A DNA stretch of 64,000 nucleotides from Thermocrispum agreste DSM 44070 (GTDB lineage Bacteria > Actinomycetota > Actinomycetes > Mycobacteriales > Pseudonocardiaceae), in contig NZ_KE386604.1 in assembly GCF_000427905.1 (NCBI RefSeq), positions 434,001 to 498,000 on the forward strand, given 5' to 3'. The notes below the pieces were generated by a model that was not told where the DNA came from, did not search any database, and worked only from the letters and a program-made list of their open reading frames with translations. The position numbers and the translations under genes were made by a program. Shown one piece after another: positions 1 to 9,303 of the stretch; position 1 is the stretch's first letter; every line of letters begins with the position of its first letter.

Positions 1-1
1 G

Positions 2-706
2 CAGACCGGCCTGGCCCTGGCGTTCTTGGGCACCAAGGTGCTCGGGCAGTACGAGCCGTTCGGCCGCGACGGAAGCGGTGGGCGGTTGCTGTTGGTGGCG
101 CCGAACATCGTGCACGCCGAGCGGGCGATGGGCGTGCCCGCGCAGGAGTTCCGGCTGTGGGTGTGCCTGCACGAGTCCACCCACCGGCTGCAGTTCACCG
201 CCGTGTCCTGGCTGACCGAGTACTTCGTCGACGAGGTGGGCCGGTTCATCGCCGGGATGGACGACGTGCCGTCGAACTTCTTCGCCCGGCTGCCGGACGT
301 CATCCGGTCTGCGCGCGGCGGCACGCTCGGCTTGGTGGAGGCCATGCAGTCGCCGGGCCAGCGCAAGGCGTTCGACCGCCTGGTGGCGCTGTCCACCCTG
401 CTGGAAGGGCACGCCGATTTCGTCATGGACGCGGTCGGCCCCCAGGTGGTGCCGTCGGTGGCGAAGATTCGCCGCCGGTTCACCGCGCGCCGCAAGGGCG
501 GCAGCATGCTGGACCGGCTGCTGCGGGTGCTGCTCGGGGTCGACGCCAAGATCCAGCAGTACGAGCAGGGCGGCGCCTTCGCCCGGCACGTGCACCGGCG
601 GGCGGGCATGGCAGGCCTCAACGCGGTGTGGCGGTCGCCGAACACCCTGCCGACCAGAGCGGAGATCTCCGAACCAGAGGCATGGCTGCGTCGCATCAAC
701 CCGTGA
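2..706 (+). CDS. DUF2342 zinc-dependent metalloprotease-like protein, 3' part
   Basis: The frame is open from base 2, so the gene begins before the window and only the C-terminal 234 codons are present. HESTHR near base 170 is an HExxH-type zinc motif, and the surrounding all-helical sequence fits the actinobacterial DUF2342 family (often labelled F420 biosynthesis-associated or zinc metalloprotease). In M. tuberculosis the homologue Rv3626c lies next to tilS and hpt, as here. The true biochemical role is unknown; no substrate is established. The TTG at 26 is an internal codon rather than a start, because the upstream residues continue a family-like sequence. The stop (704-706) overlaps a possible GTG start for tilS. 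Confidence 0.85.
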   Translation, partial: QTGLALAFLGTKVLGQYEPFGRDGSGGRLLLVAPNIVHAERAMGVPAQEFRLWVCLHESTHRLQFTAVSWLTEYFVDEVGRFIAGMDDVPSNFFARLPDVIRSARGGTLGLVEAMQSPGQRKAFDRLVALSTLLEGHADFVMDAVGPQVVPSVAKIRRRFTARRKGGSMLDRLLRVLLGVDAKIQQYEQGGAFARHVHRRAGMAGLNAVWRSPNTLPTRAEISEPEAWLRRINP

Positions 707-762
707 GGATCGCGCCCAGCGTCGCGCCGGGCGGCAAGCCCGGGCGCGCGGGCCCGGCTTCC

Positions 763-1713
763 ATGCAGATCCGCGCCGCGGTGCGGGCAGTGCTGGCCGA
801 GGCGGAGGTGTCCGGGCCGGTGGGGGTGGCGGTGTCCGGCGGAGCGGATTCACTGGCGCTGGCCGCTGCCGCTGCGGCGATCGCGGGTGAAACCCACGCC
901 GTCGTGGTCGATCACGGCTTGCAACCGGGGTCGGCCGAGATCGCCGAGGCCGCCGCCGAGGTCGCCCGCAAACTCGGCGTCACCACCGCGCGCGTCGTCC
1001 CGGTCGAGGTGGACGGCCCCGGCGGGCTGGAAGCCGCGGCCCGGCGGGCCCGGTACTCCGCGTTGCGCCAAGCGTTGCCGCACATGCCGGTCCTGCTCGG
1101 CCACACCCTCGACGACCAGGCGGAGACCGTCCTGCTCGGCCTCGGCCGGGGCTCGGGGCCACGGTCGATCGCGGGCATGCGGCCGATCGACCCGCCGTGG
1201 CTGCGGCCGCTGCTGGACCTGCCGCGGTCGGTGACCGCCCGGTCGTGCGCCGAACTCGGGGTCGAGCCGTGGCAGGACCCGCACAACGCCGACCCCGCCT
1301 TCACCCGGGTACGGCTGCGTACCGAGGTCATCCCGCTGTTGGACGATGTTCTGCAGGGCGGTGTCGCGGGAGCATTGGCCCGGACCGCCCGTCAGGTCAG
1401 AGAAGACCTGGAAGCCCTGGATGCGCTGGCCGGCGACTTGCTCACCGCCGCGCGGCTGCCCGGCGGTGAGCTGGCCGTCGGGCCGCTGGAAGGTGCACAC
1501 GCGGCGATCCGGCGCCGGGCACTGCGCCGGTGGTTGCTCGACCGCGGAGCGCGCGATCTCAGCGAGGGGCACCTGCGCGCGGTCGACGACTTGGTGAGCC
1601 GATGGCGGGGGCAAGGGGGAGTGTGGCTCCCCGGGGACTTGGTGGCCGCCAGGGCACATGGCAGGCTGACGCTGGCCGGCAGACGCGAACGGGTGAACGA
1701 GGAGTGCGGATGA
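763..1713 (+). CDS. tilS: tRNA(Ile)-lysidine synthase TilS
   Basis: Cytoplasmic ATP-dependent enzyme that converts C34 of the CAU-anticodon tRNA-Ile to lysidine, so the tRNA reads AUA. The N-type PP-loop motif SGGADS lies at residues 25-30, followed by [11 protein letters not shown] and the [11 protein letters not shown] segment typical of the family. A C-terminal helical region follows; at 316 aa it is the short actinobacterial form. I chose ATG 763 because it places the PP-loop about 24 residues in, as usual; GTG 703, overlapping the previous stop, would add 20 low-complexity residues. The 3' end overlaps hpt by 4 bp, suggesting translational coupling, as in many bacteria. Confidence 0.93.
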   Translation: MQIRAAVRAVLAEAEVSGPVGVAVSGGADSLALAAAAAAIAGETHAVVVDHGLQPGSAEIAEAAAEVARKLGVTTARVVPVEVDGPGGLEAAARRARYSALRQALPHMPVLLGHTLDDQAETVLLGLGRGSGPRSIAGMRPIDPPWLRPLLDLPRSVTARSCAELGVEPWQDPHNADPAFTRVRLRTEVIPLLDDVLQGGVAGALARTARQVREDLEALDALAGDLLTAARLPGGELAVGPLEGAHAAIRRRALRRWLLDRGARDLSEGHLRAVDDLVSRWRGQGGVWLPGDLVAARAHGRLTLAGRRERVNEECG

Positions 1714-2306
1714 ACGTCGGAGGGGACCAGCCGGGTGTGGCGACCGGGCCCTACGCGGGCGAGATCGCCAAGGTGCTGATCACCGAACAGCAGATCAAGG
1801 ACAAGACCGCGGAACTGGCGACCAAGGTCGCCGCCGACTACTGCGGCATCGTGGCGCGAGGCGAGGATCTGCTGCTGGTCGGGGTGCTCAAGGGGGCGGT
1901 GATGTTCATGACGGACTTCGCCCGCGCCCTGCCGATCCCGGCCCAGCTGGAGTTCATGGCGGTCAGCTCCTACGGATCGTCCACGTCCTCCTCCGGCGTG
2001 GTGCGCATCCTGAAGGACCTGGACCGCGACATCACCGGGCGGCACGTGCTGATCGTGGAGGACATCGTCGACTCCGGGCTGACCCTGTCCTGGCTGTTGC
2101 GCAACCTGGCCACGCGCAACCCGGCCTCGCTGGAGGTGTGCTCGCTGCTGCGCAAGCCGGAGGCGGTGAAGGTGGACGTCCCGGTCAGCTACGTGGGCTT
2201 CGACATCCCCAACGAGTTCGTGGTCGGCTACGGGCTGGACTACGCGGAGCGTTACCGGGACCTGCCGTTCATCGGCCTGCTCGACCCCAAGGTGTACGCG
2301 GCGTGA
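1710..2306 (+). CDS. hpt: Hypoxanthine phosphoribosyltransferase
   Basis: Purine salvage enzyme that makes IMP/GMP from hypoxanthine/guanine and PRPP in the cytoplasm. The type I PRTase signature is seen as [13 protein letters not shown] (about residues 112-124), and the N-terminal segment [14 protein letters not shown] is the usual hood/loop region. Length 198 aa is slightly above the family norm because of an extra N-terminal stretch of about 20 residues. ATG 1710 overlaps the tilS stop and is preceded by ACGAGGAG, a good ribosome-binding site. tilS-hpt-ftsH is a widely conserved bacterial neighbourhood, though here four type VII-related genes sit between hpt and ftsH. Confidence 0.95.
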   Translation: MNVGGDQPGVATGPYAGEIAKVLITEQQIKDKTAELATKVAADYCGIVARGEDLLLVGVLKGAVMFMTDFARALPIPAQLEFMAVSSYGSSTSSSGVVRILKDLDRDITGRHVLIVEDIVDSGLTLSWLLRNLATRNPASLEVCSLLRKPEAVKVDVPVSYVGFDIPNEFVVGYGLDYAERYRDLPFIGLLDPKVYAA

Positions 2307-2479
2307 ACGCGATTGCGGCAGGCAGGTGCCAGCTGCCGCAACGGCGTTGCCAATTCGATGGCGATCGGGAACCCTGATCGCAGAGAAACCGTCATATCGG
2401 CACAACCGGTGCGTTAACCTTAGCGAACACGACGAGCCGCGCTGCGGGGCGCGGACTGGGGAACAGGGGAGAGTGACCA

Positions 2480-2845
2480 ATGGCCAAGACCCTCGCAGAC
2501 GCGGAGGCGTTCGCCAGGGCGGCCGCTGAGGGCCAGATCGGCATCGATCCGGATGCCGCCAGGACCGTGCTGAGCAAGATCCGTGCAGGCAAGGACGAGG
2601 TCGAGGACCTGCTGCGTGCGGTGGACGAGCTCAACGTCCAGCCGAAGCTGGGCGCCAACCCGGTTGGCACGGCGATGGCCAGGAAGAGCGCCAACCGTGC
2701 CGCGGGGAGCGAGGACTCGTACGAGCAGGCGTTGCGGAACTTGCACGCACACTACGAGAAGGTCGAGCGGGCGTTGGTCGCGGCCATCGAGAACTACGAG
2801 GAGATGGAAGCCGCGGGTGCCGAGTCCTTCCGGCGGCAGATGTGA
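2480..2845 (+). CDS. Small helical protein, probable type VII secretion-associated (PE-like position)
   Basis: A 121-residue, almost fully helical, charged protein without a signal peptide or membrane segment. I do not recognise a named family. It immediately precedes a PPE-like gene and two EspG-like genes, the place a PE protein holds in mycobacterial PE-PPE-EspG sets. Its C-terminal half contains YEKVE and YEEME, which fit the YxxxD/E secretion motif of type VII substrates. It lacks a WXG motif, so it is not a classic WXG100 protein. ATG 2480 follows GGGGAGAG. The call as a PE-analogue is inference from position and motif only. Confidence 0.6.
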   Translation: MAKTLADAEAFARAAAEGQIGIDPDAARTVLSKIRAGKDEVEDLLRAVDELNVQPKLGANPVGTAMARKSANRAAGSEDSYEQALRNLHAHYEKVERALVAAIENYEEMEAAGAESFRRQM

Positions 2846-2896
2846 CGCCTCACCCGCCCAGCCAGTCGTCCTTCGTGTTCAGGAGCAGGGGGAACC

Positions 2897-4447
2897 GTGT
2901 ACGAATCCGATGACAACCGGCCGCAGGTGCCCGGCGGGCGATCTCCGCACGGGGCGGGGCGGTCGACGGACGTTCTCGGCGACACCTCGACCGCCGAGCA
3001 GCTGGTCCGGTCCGCGCAGCGCAACCGCGACGACTTCATGTACGGCGACGACCGGGCCATCACCAATCCGCCGAACTGGCCGTCGTACTCCAGCCGCGAG
3101 CTGTACGAGGGCGCGGTCAACAACAACGACCCCGGCTCGGCGGAAGAGCTCGGCGCGCTGTGGATGTCGCAGGGCAAGCGGCTCAGCGACGCCGCGGACG
3201 CGCTGTACGAGGCGATCACCGAGCTGGCGGGCGCGTGGGTCGGCAAGGCCTCCGGTGCCGCGCAGGGCGCGCTGGTCGAGGTGGCCAACGCCTCCAGCAC
3301 GGCGGCGGACGCCGCGCGCACCATGGGCAAGCGCATGCAGGACCAGGCGGCGGCCGCGGCCGAGGTGAAGAAGATGCCGCCGCCGAAGGAGTTCGACCTG
3401 GACCGGGCGCTGGCCGCAGGCCTGTCGGGTGGCCCGGCCGCGATGGCGGCGGACATGAAGAAGCAGGCGGACGAGGCGCGCGCGGTGCAGCAGGAGCAGC
3501 AGCGCTACATGAACGCCTACACCAAGGCGATGTCCGAGGTGGACAGCACCACGCCGAGCTTCGCCCCCGAGTCGATCGGCCTCAAGCCGGTCGAGCAGAG
3601 CCACCGCAGCACGTCCGTGCGGGGCACCCTGTCCGGGTTCAGCGGCGCGGGCGGCGAAGCCACCTCGCTGAGCAGCATCGGCGGCGAGGTGCGCGGCATG
3701 AACGCCGGCCAGCTGGGCTTCGCGGGCGGCTACTCCGGTGGCGCCGGCAGCGGCGGCAGCGGCGTGGCCGGCGGTGTCGATGTCGACGGCGGTCACCGTG
3801 GCGCGGCGACGGACAAGCCGGTGAGTACCAGCGGTACGGCGCAGATCACCAGCCAGGGCAACGGTCCGAGCGCGGGTTCCGCGTTGGGTGCTGCGGCGCT
3901 GGGCGCCGGCGTGGGTTACGCGGGCGCCAAGGCGCTCAGCAGGGCCACCACGGGTGGCGGCAAGCACTCCGGCCGCAAGCCGGGTGAGGAGCCGGAGCCG
4001 ACGCTGGCCGAAGGCGCGCAGACCGGGGTGGCGGAGAACATGGAGGTTCCGCCGCAGGGCGCTCCGCCGGAGGCGACGACCCAGGCCCCGGTGCTGCAGG
4101 GTCAGCCACCGCTGGCCAAGCCGGGCGCGACCGCGGCGGTGGCCAGCGGCGACCCGCAGCTGCAGGCGAAGGGGCAGCCGCATCCGCACGGGCAGCCGTT
4201 GCCGCAGCAGCCGCTGCCGCAGCAGGCGCAGGCCGCCGCGATGGCGCCGGGGCCGGTGCAGCCGATGGGCCCGGCAGGCGCCGGTGCCCCCGTGGCCGGT
4301 GCGGCGGGCGCGGGCGCCCAGGGCGCGGAGGACGCCGAACACAAGTCGTCGTACCTCATCCAGCCGGATCCGGACGACATGTTCGGTCCCGCCGAGGCCG
4401 TCACCTCCGGCGTCATCGGCGCGGACTTCGACGATGACGACGAGTGA
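2897..4447 (+). CDS. PPE-like protein with long Gly/Ala/Pro/Gln-rich C-terminus
   Basis: 516-residue protein. Residues about 55-200 are a helical PPE-like domain: an Asn-Pro-Pro-Asn-Trp entry, then AWVGKASG as a W-x-G turn, and long helices. Residues about 230-500 are low complexity (Gly/Ser, then Pro/Gln/Ala) and end in an acidic tail (DFDDDDE). GTG 2897 follows AGGGGGAAC. It is followed closely by two EspG-like genes, whose mycobacterial relatives are chaperones that bind PPE proteins in the cytosol before ESX export. It is likely a secreted or surface type VII substrate. No ESX membrane component (EccB/C/D/E, MycP) is in the window, so export must use a system encoded elsewhere. Confidence 0.75.
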   Translation: MYESDDNRPQVPGGRSPHGAGRSTDVLGDTSTAEQLVRSAQRNRDDFMYGDDRAITNPPNWPSYSSRELYEGAVNNNDPGSAEELGALWMSQGKRLSDAADALYEAITELAGAWVGKASGAAQGALVEVANASSTAADAARTMGKRMQDQAAAAAEVKKMPPPKEFDLDRALAAGLSGGPAAMAADMKKQADEARAVQQEQQRYMNAYTKAMSEVDSTTPSFAPESIGLKPVEQSHRSTSVRGTLSGFSGAGGEATSLSSIGGEVRGMNAGQLGFAGGYSGGAGSGGSGVAGGVDVDGGHRGAATDKPVSTSGTAQITSQGNGPSAGSALGAAALGAGVGYAGAKALSRATTGGGKHSGRKPGEEPEPTLAEGAQTGVAENMEVPPQGAPPEATTQAPVLQGQPPLAKPGATAAVASGDPQLQAKGQPHPHGQPLPQQPLPQQAQAAAMAPGPVQPMGPAGAGAPVAGAAGAGAQGAEDAEHKSSYLIQPDPDDMFGPAEAVTSGVIGADFDDDDE

Positions 4448-4466
4448 CCCCGGGCTGGCCTGATCG

Positions 4467-5264
4467 ATGACCCAGCCCGCATCGAGCCCGATCACGGCGC
4501 TGGAGTTCGACTTCCTCTGGGAGCTGGCCGAGCCGGGCGAGGTGCCGTACCCGCTGGTGCGGACGTCGCACGGCAGGACCGTGGGCGAGCGTGATCAGCT
4601 GCGCCGCACGGTGCTTGCCGACCTCGCCCGGCGCGGCATGCTCGACGGCGCCGGGCGGGTCGAGCCGCGCTTGGCCGGGTACTTGGAGATCCTGGCAGGC
4701 GGCGAGCTGACGGTCGACGCGGTGCACATCGCCGAGCGCGGCCGCAAGGCCGTCCGCGTGGTGGCCGGTGCGCTGGACGGCCGTGGGCTGCTCGCGGTGC
4801 AGGACGAACGCGGCCTGTGGCTGAAGGAGATCCCGCACGACGGGCTGGCCAGCGCGGTGGTGTCGCTGCTGCCGCCCGGCGAACGCGGCACGCTGCGTTC
4901 GGTGACCATGCCGGTGGACGAGCTGATGACCGGTGCCGGGGTGGACTTCCTGCAGCGCAAGGACCCGTCCGGGCGGCAGAGCCCGATCGACGAGGACCGC
5001 AAGGTGCTGGCGCAACTGCACGCCGAGGAGCGAGTGCGGGGCGGCCAGATCGGCGCCAATGTGCGGACCGAGGTGGGCACCAAGGCCCGCTCCCCGGTGT
5101 TGAGCTGGTTCGATACCGTGTCGGGCCGGTACCTGACCAGGGCCAGCACCGGCACCGACGGCCGGGAGTGGATCACCGTGGCGCCCGCGGATGCGGCGAC
5201 GCTGCGGGAACGCATCAACGAGATGATCAACGGGGTGCAGCGCGCGGACAGGGAGGTCGTGTGA
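4467..5264 (+). CDS. EspG-family type VII secretion chaperone-like protein, copy 1
   Basis: 265-residue protein matching the EspG/ESX-1 secretion-associated pattern: it opens with LEFDFLWELAEPGEVPYPL, contains the SVTMPVDEL strand and ends with the VLSWFDTVSGRYL and GREWITVAPAD segments. In mycobacteria EspG binds the tip of PPE helices and escorts PE-PPE dimers to the ESX machine in the cytoplasm. Placement 19 bp after a PPE-like gene supports that role. It shares the same landmarks with the next gene, so the two are tandem paralogues. The stop overlaps the GTG of copy 2 by 4 bp (GTGA), so the two are probably co-translated. Confidence 0.85.
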   Translation: MTQPASSPITALEFDFLWELAEPGEVPYPLVRTSHGRTVGERDQLRRTVLADLARRGMLDGAGRVEPRLAGYLEILAGGELTVDAVHIAERGRKAVRVVAGALDGRGLLAVQDERGLWLKEIPHDGLASAVVSLLPPGERGTLRSVTMPVDELMTGAGVDFLQRKDPSGRQSPIDEDRKVLAQLHAEERVRGGQIGANVRTEVGTKARSPVLSWFDTVSGRYLTRASTGTDGREWITVAPADAATLRERINEMINGVQRADREVV

Positions 5265-6169
5265 GCGAGCGAACCCTCACCCCGATGCAGTTCGACTTCC
5301 TGTGGGAACAGCTGGGGTTGGGCGAGCATCCGTATCCGCTGCAGGTGCCGTCGCACGGCAAGACGATGAACGAGCGGGTCTCGTTGAAGCACCGGGTGGA
5401 GCGGGAGCTGCGGTCGCTCGGCCTGAAGAACTCCTACGGCGAGCTGGAACCGCAGCTGGACACGTGGCTGCGGGTGCTGGCCAGGCCCCAGGTGAGCGTG
5501 GACGCCGCGCACATTCCGGAGTTCCGGCATCCGCCGGTGTGCGCCATCGCCGCGCACGACGGGGAGAACGCGGTGCTGGTCAAGCAGACCAAGGAGGCCA
5601 TCACGTTCCGGCCGATCTACCCGGACGCGCTGGCCTCGGAGATCATCTCGCTGCTGCCGCCGTGCCAGCGCGGCACCGAGCGGTCGGTCACCCTGTCGCT
5701 GGACGAGGCGCTGCGCACGCGCCCGGCGCTGGTGAAGGTCGGCCCCGATCCGGCGGAGCTGGAGCAGCAGAAGGAGAAGGAAAAGGAGAAGGCCGAGGCG
5801 AAGCCGAAGTCCCGGTTCGGGCTGTGGCGCAGGGAGCCGGAGGAGCCGAAACCGGAACCGGTGCGGCGCAAGCCGCTGTCCGAGCGCACGTCGGGGAACC
5901 CGCAGAAGGACTACGCGCTGCTGATCGCGCAGCCGCGGTTGCGCGGCGGGCAACTGGCCGCCAACGCGCGGGACGAAGCCGGCCAGAAGTTCCGTTCCCC
6001 CGCGTTGGCCTGGTTCGACACCGTCACCGGCCGGTATCTCAGCCTGGCCCGCCCCGGCCCGGACGGTCACGAGTGGATCACCGTCTCCGGCGCCGACGCC
6101 AAGACGTTGCGCACCAGGCTGGCCGAGATGGTGTCGTCGGTGCAGGCGCAGGCGGGGCTGAGTGTCTGA
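5261..6169 (+). CDS. EspG-family type VII secretion chaperone-like protein, copy 2
   Basis: 302 residues starting at GTG 5261 inside the stop of copy 1. It repeats the family landmarks (MQFDFLWEQLGLGEHPYPLQ at the start, RSVTLSLDEAL mid-protein, ALAWFDTVTGRYL and HEWITVSGAD near the end). It differs by a charged Lys/Glu-rich insertion at about residues 165-215 (KEKEKEKAEAK, then a Pro/Glu/Arg stretch) between the central strand and the C-terminal domain. The insertion probably forms an exposed loop. The two paralogues may serve different PPE partners or act as a heterodimer; that is inference. Last gene of the type VII-related cluster. Confidence 0.85.
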   Translation: MSERTLTPMQFDFLWEQLGLGEHPYPLQVPSHGKTMNERVSLKHRVERELRSLGLKNSYGELEPQLDTWLRVLARPQVSVDAAHIPEFRHPPVCAIAAHDGENAVLVKQTKEAITFRPIYPDALASEIISLLPPCQRGTERSVTLSLDEALRTRPALVKVGPDPAELEQQKEKEKEKAEAKPKSRFGLWRREPEEPKPEPVRRKPLSERTSGNPQKDYALLIAQPRLRGGQLAANARDEAGQKFRSPALAWFDTVTGRYLSLARPGPDGHEWITVSGADAKTLRTRLAEMVSSVQAQAGLSV

Positions 6170-6179
6170 TCGAGTCGGC

Positions 6180-6206
6180 GGAACCGGTGCCGCCGGTGCG
6201 ACGTTG
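6180..6206 (+). promoter_or_regulatory. Candidate SigH/SigR-type promoter upstream of ftsH
   Basis: GGAAC at 6180-6184, an 18-base spacer, then GTTG at 6203-6206. This fits the GGAA(C/T)-N18-GTT pattern of actinobacterial SigH/SigR stress sigma factors. It lies about 180 bp before the ftsH start in the only gap between the EspG genes and ftsH. Short motifs occur by chance in GC-rich DNA, so this is a suggestion only. Confidence 0.35.
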
Positions 6207-6386
6207 TCATGACGACGAGTCGTCCGCTGGACTGTCCGTATGCGTACGTGGACGTGGGTAGGAGCTGCTTCCGCGAGGGCGGTACGCTGGTAGGACGTGG
6301 TGTCTACCCGACGTTTTCCGGGTATGCACGCGGCGTGATGGCAGTCCGCGCAATCAGGGAGGTCAAGGCCGCCGAGGCCGATCAGC

Positions 6387-8663
6387 ATGGACCGTAAGCG
6401 CCTGCTCAAGAACCCCCTGCTATGGCTGGTCGTGGCCATCGCAGCGTTCTTCTTGATCTCCACCCTGACGGACGAGAACCGTGACTACACCGCGGTGCCG
6501 ACCTCGCAGGCGATGCAGCAGATCTCCGCGAACAACGTCGCCGAGGCTGTCCAGAAGGATCGCGAGCAGGAGATTCTCCTCACACTCAAGGAGCCGGTCG
6601 AGGTCGACGGGCAGCCGGCCACCAAGATCATCGCGCAGTACCCGGCGGGGGCAGGCGAGGATCTGGTCAACCAGCTGGTGAAGAACGACGTCAAGACGAC
6701 GTCGGAGGTCACCCAGGACACCATCTGGGGCCAGCTGCTGATCTACATGATCCCGCTCGGCCTGCTGCTGTTGCTGCTGTTCTGGATGATGAACAACGCC
6801 CAGGGCGGCGGGAACCGGGTGCTCAACTTCGGCAAGGCACGGGCCAAGCAGCTCAGCAAGGACATGCCGAAGACGACGTTCGACGACGTCGCGGGGGCCG
6901 ACGAGGCGGTCGAGGAGTTGCAGGAGATCAAGGACTTCCTGCAGAACCCGGCGCGCTACCAGGCGCTCGGCGCCAAGATCCCCAAGGGCGTGCTGCTCTA
7001 CGGCCCGCCCGGCACCGGCAAGACGCTGCTGGCCAGGGCGGTCGCAGGCGAGGCCGGGGTGCCGTTCTACTCCATCTCCGGTTCGGACTTCGTGGAGATG
7101 TTCGTCGGTGTCGGTGCCTCGCGCGTGCGCGACCTGTTCGAGCAGGCCAAGCAGAACGCGCCGTGCATCATCTTCGTCGACGAGATCGACGCGGTCGGCC
7201 GCCAGCGCGGCGCGGGCCTGGGTGGTGGCCACGACGAGCGCGAGCAGACGCTGAACCAGCTGCTGGTGGAGATGGACGGCTTCGACTCGCGCGGCGGCAT
7301 CATCCTGATCGCCGCCACCAACCGGCCGGACATCCTGGACCCGGCGCTGCTGCGGCCGGGCCGGTTCGACCGGCAGATCCCGGTGTCGGCGCCCGACCTG
7401 CGCGGCCGCCGGGCCATCCTGCAGGTGCACGCCAAGTCCAAGCCGCTGGCCCCGGACGTCGACCTGGACAGCCTGGCCAAGCGGACCGTCGGCATGTCCG
7501 GCGCCGACCTGGCCAACGTGCTCAACGAGGCGGCATTGCTCACCGCCCGGCAGAACGGCACCCAGATCACCAACGCAGCGCTGGAGGAGTCCGTCGACCG
7601 GGTGATCGCCGGCCCGGCGCGCAAGAGCAGGATCATCTCCGAGAAGGAGAAGAAGATCACCGCCTACCACGAGGGCGGGCACGCGCTGGCGGCGTGGGCG
7701 ATGCCGGACATCGAGCCGGTGTACAAGCTGACCATCCTGCCGCGCGGGCGCACCGGCGGGCACGCGCTGATCGTCCCGGAGGACGACAAGGAGCTGATGA
7801 CCCGCTCGGAGATGATCGGCAGGCTGGTGTTCGCCATGGGCGGGCGCACCGCCGAGGAACTGGTCTTCCACGAGCCGACCACCGGCGCGTCGGCCGACAT
7901 CGAGCAGGCAACCAAGATCGCCAAGGCGATGGTCAAGGAGTACGGCATGAGCGCCCGGCTGGGCGCGGTCAAGTACGGCCAGGAGCAGGCCGACCCGTTC
8001 CTGGGCCGGTCCGCAGGCCGGGACGCCGACTACTCGCTCGAGGTCGCGCACGAGATCGACGAGGAAGTCCGCAAGCTCATCGAGACCGCGCACACCGAGG
8101 CCTACGAGGTGCTGTCCACCTACCGGGACGTGCTCGACGACCTGGTGATGGAGCTGCTGGAGAAGGAGACCTTGCACCGCAAGGACCTCGAGCGCATCTT
8201 CGCGAAGGTGGAGAAGCGCCCGCGGATCACCGTGTTCAACGAGTTCGGCAAGCGCAAGCCGTCGGACAAGCCGCCGATCAAGACGCCTGCCGAGCTCGCC
8301 GCCGAGCGCGGTGAGCCGTGGCCGCCGCCGGGCAAGCAGGCCAAGCCGGACGCGGCCGAGCAGCCACGACCGCAGGAAGAGCCCGCCACCCAGGTGGTCA
8401 CGGCCGCGCCGGAGGAGCCGGTCACCGGTCCCGGCGCCAACGGCGGTGGCACCAACAGCGACAATCCGTACGCGTACCGGCCGGCCAGGTCGAACGGCGG
8501 GGCGCCGCCGAACTACGGGGCTCCGCCCGGCTGGCGGCCGGCGACGTGGCCGAAGCGACGGAACCCCGGCACGTACACCCCGCCGCCGACCCGGCCCCCG
8601 GGCGTGGCGAACGAGCCGGGGCAGCATCGACGGGACGACGAGGACGGTCATCATCAGCGGTGA
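6387..8663 (+). CDS. ftsH: ATP-dependent zinc metalloprotease FtsH
   Basis: Membrane-anchored AAA+ protease that degrades misfolded membrane and regulatory proteins. Two N-terminal membrane spans (about residues 8-25 and 117-135) flank an extracytoplasmic domain. Walker A GPPGTGKT is near residue 206, Walker B IIFVDEID follows, the second region of homology is near residue 310 and the zinc site HEGGH is at about 428-432. Length 758 aa is typical of actinobacteria, with a Pro-rich disordered C-terminal tail of about 130 residues. The tail end overlaps folE by the GTGA at 8660-8663, so ftsH and the folate genes are probably one transcript, as in mycobacteria. Confidence 0.97.
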   Translation: MDRKRLLKNPLLWLVVAIAAFFLISTLTDENRDYTAVPTSQAMQQISANNVAEAVQKDREQEILLTLKEPVEVDGQPATKIIAQYPAGAGEDLVNQLVKNDVKTTSEVTQDTIWGQLLIYMIPLGLLLLLLFWMMNNAQGGGNRVLNFGKARAKQLSKDMPKTTFDDVAGADEAVEELQEIKDFLQNPARYQALGAKIPKGVLLYGPPGTGKTLLARAVAGEAGVPFYSISGSDFVEMFVGVGASRVRDLFEQAKQNAPCIIFVDEIDAVGRQRGAGLGGGHDEREQTLNQLLVEMDGFDSRGGIILIAATNRPDILDPALLRPGRFDRQIPVSAPDLRGRRAILQVHAKSKPLAPDVDLDSLAKRTVGMSGADLANVLNEAALLTARQNGTQITNAALEESVDRVIAGPARKSRIISEKEKKITAYHEGGHALAAWAMPDIEPVYKLTILPRGRTGGHALIVPEDDKELMTRSEMIGRLVFAMGGRTAEELVFHEPTTGASADIEQATKIAKAMVKEYGMSARLGAVKYGQEQADPFLGRSAGRDADYSLEVAHEIDEEVRKLIETAHTEAYEVLSTYRDVLDDLVMELLEKETLHRKDLERIFAKVEKRPRITVFNEFGKRKPSDKPPIKTPAELAAERGEPWPPPGKQAKPDAAEQPRPQEEPATQVVTAAPEEPVTGPGANGGGTNSDNPYAYRPARSNGGAPPNYGAPPGWRPATWPKRRNPGTYTPPPTRPPGVANEPGQHRRDDEDGHHQR

Positions 8664-9303
8664 GCACCCGCGGCTGCGTGTCGACGTCAACGAGTACGAA
8701 GACGTCATCGCTCCGCGAGAGGATTCGGATTCGACATTCGATCTGGCGCGCGCCGAGAAGGCCGTGCGCGAGTTGCTCATTGCCTGTGGCGAGGACCCGG
8801 ACCGACCCGGGTTGCAGGAGACCCCTGCCCGGGTGGCGAGGGCCTTCCAGGAGATGTTCGCCGGCTTGCACACCGACCCGGACGAGGTGCTGGACCGGAC
8901 GTTCGACGAAAGCCACGAGGAGCTGGTGCTCGTCACGGACATCCCGATGTTCAGCACCTGCGAGCACCACCTGGTGCCGTTTCACGGCGTGGCCCATGTC
9001 GGGTACATCCCGGACGAGCGCGGCCGCGTGGCCGGCCTGTCCAAGCTCGCCAGGCTGGTGGATCTGTACGCCAAGCGACCGCAGGTGCAGGAGCGGCTGA
9101 CGTCGCAGATCGCCGATGCCCTGGATCGCAAGCTCAACCCGCGCGGGGTCATCGTGGTGATCGAAGCCGAGCACCTGTGTATGGCCATGCGGGGAATCCG
9201 CAAACCAGGCGCACGCACCACCACGTCGGCGGTGCGGGGGATCCTGAAGACGTCCGCGGCCTCCCGGGCGGAGGCGCTCGACCTGATCAAGGCACGTCGA
9301 TGA
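8660..9303 (+). CDS. folE: GTP cyclohydrolase I FolE, with a probable 1-nt frame break at the 5' end
   Basis: First enzyme of tetrahydrofolate synthesis, converting GTP to 7,8-dihydroneopterin triphosphate. Zinc ligand region [11 protein letters not shown], the HVGYIP segment and the C-terminal [12 protein letters not shown] block are all present. The coding frame (frame of base 8671) has no ATG, GTG or TTG between 8446 and 8764, although clear protein sequence ([13 protein letters not shown]) begins by about 8680. A GTG at 8660, overlapping the ftsH stop as GTGA, is the expected start but lies one frame away. A single missing base between 8664 and 8668 would join them. Alternatives are a rare ATC start near 8650 or GTG 8764 with loss of the first helix. 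Stop overlaps folP by 4 bp. Confidence 0.88.
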
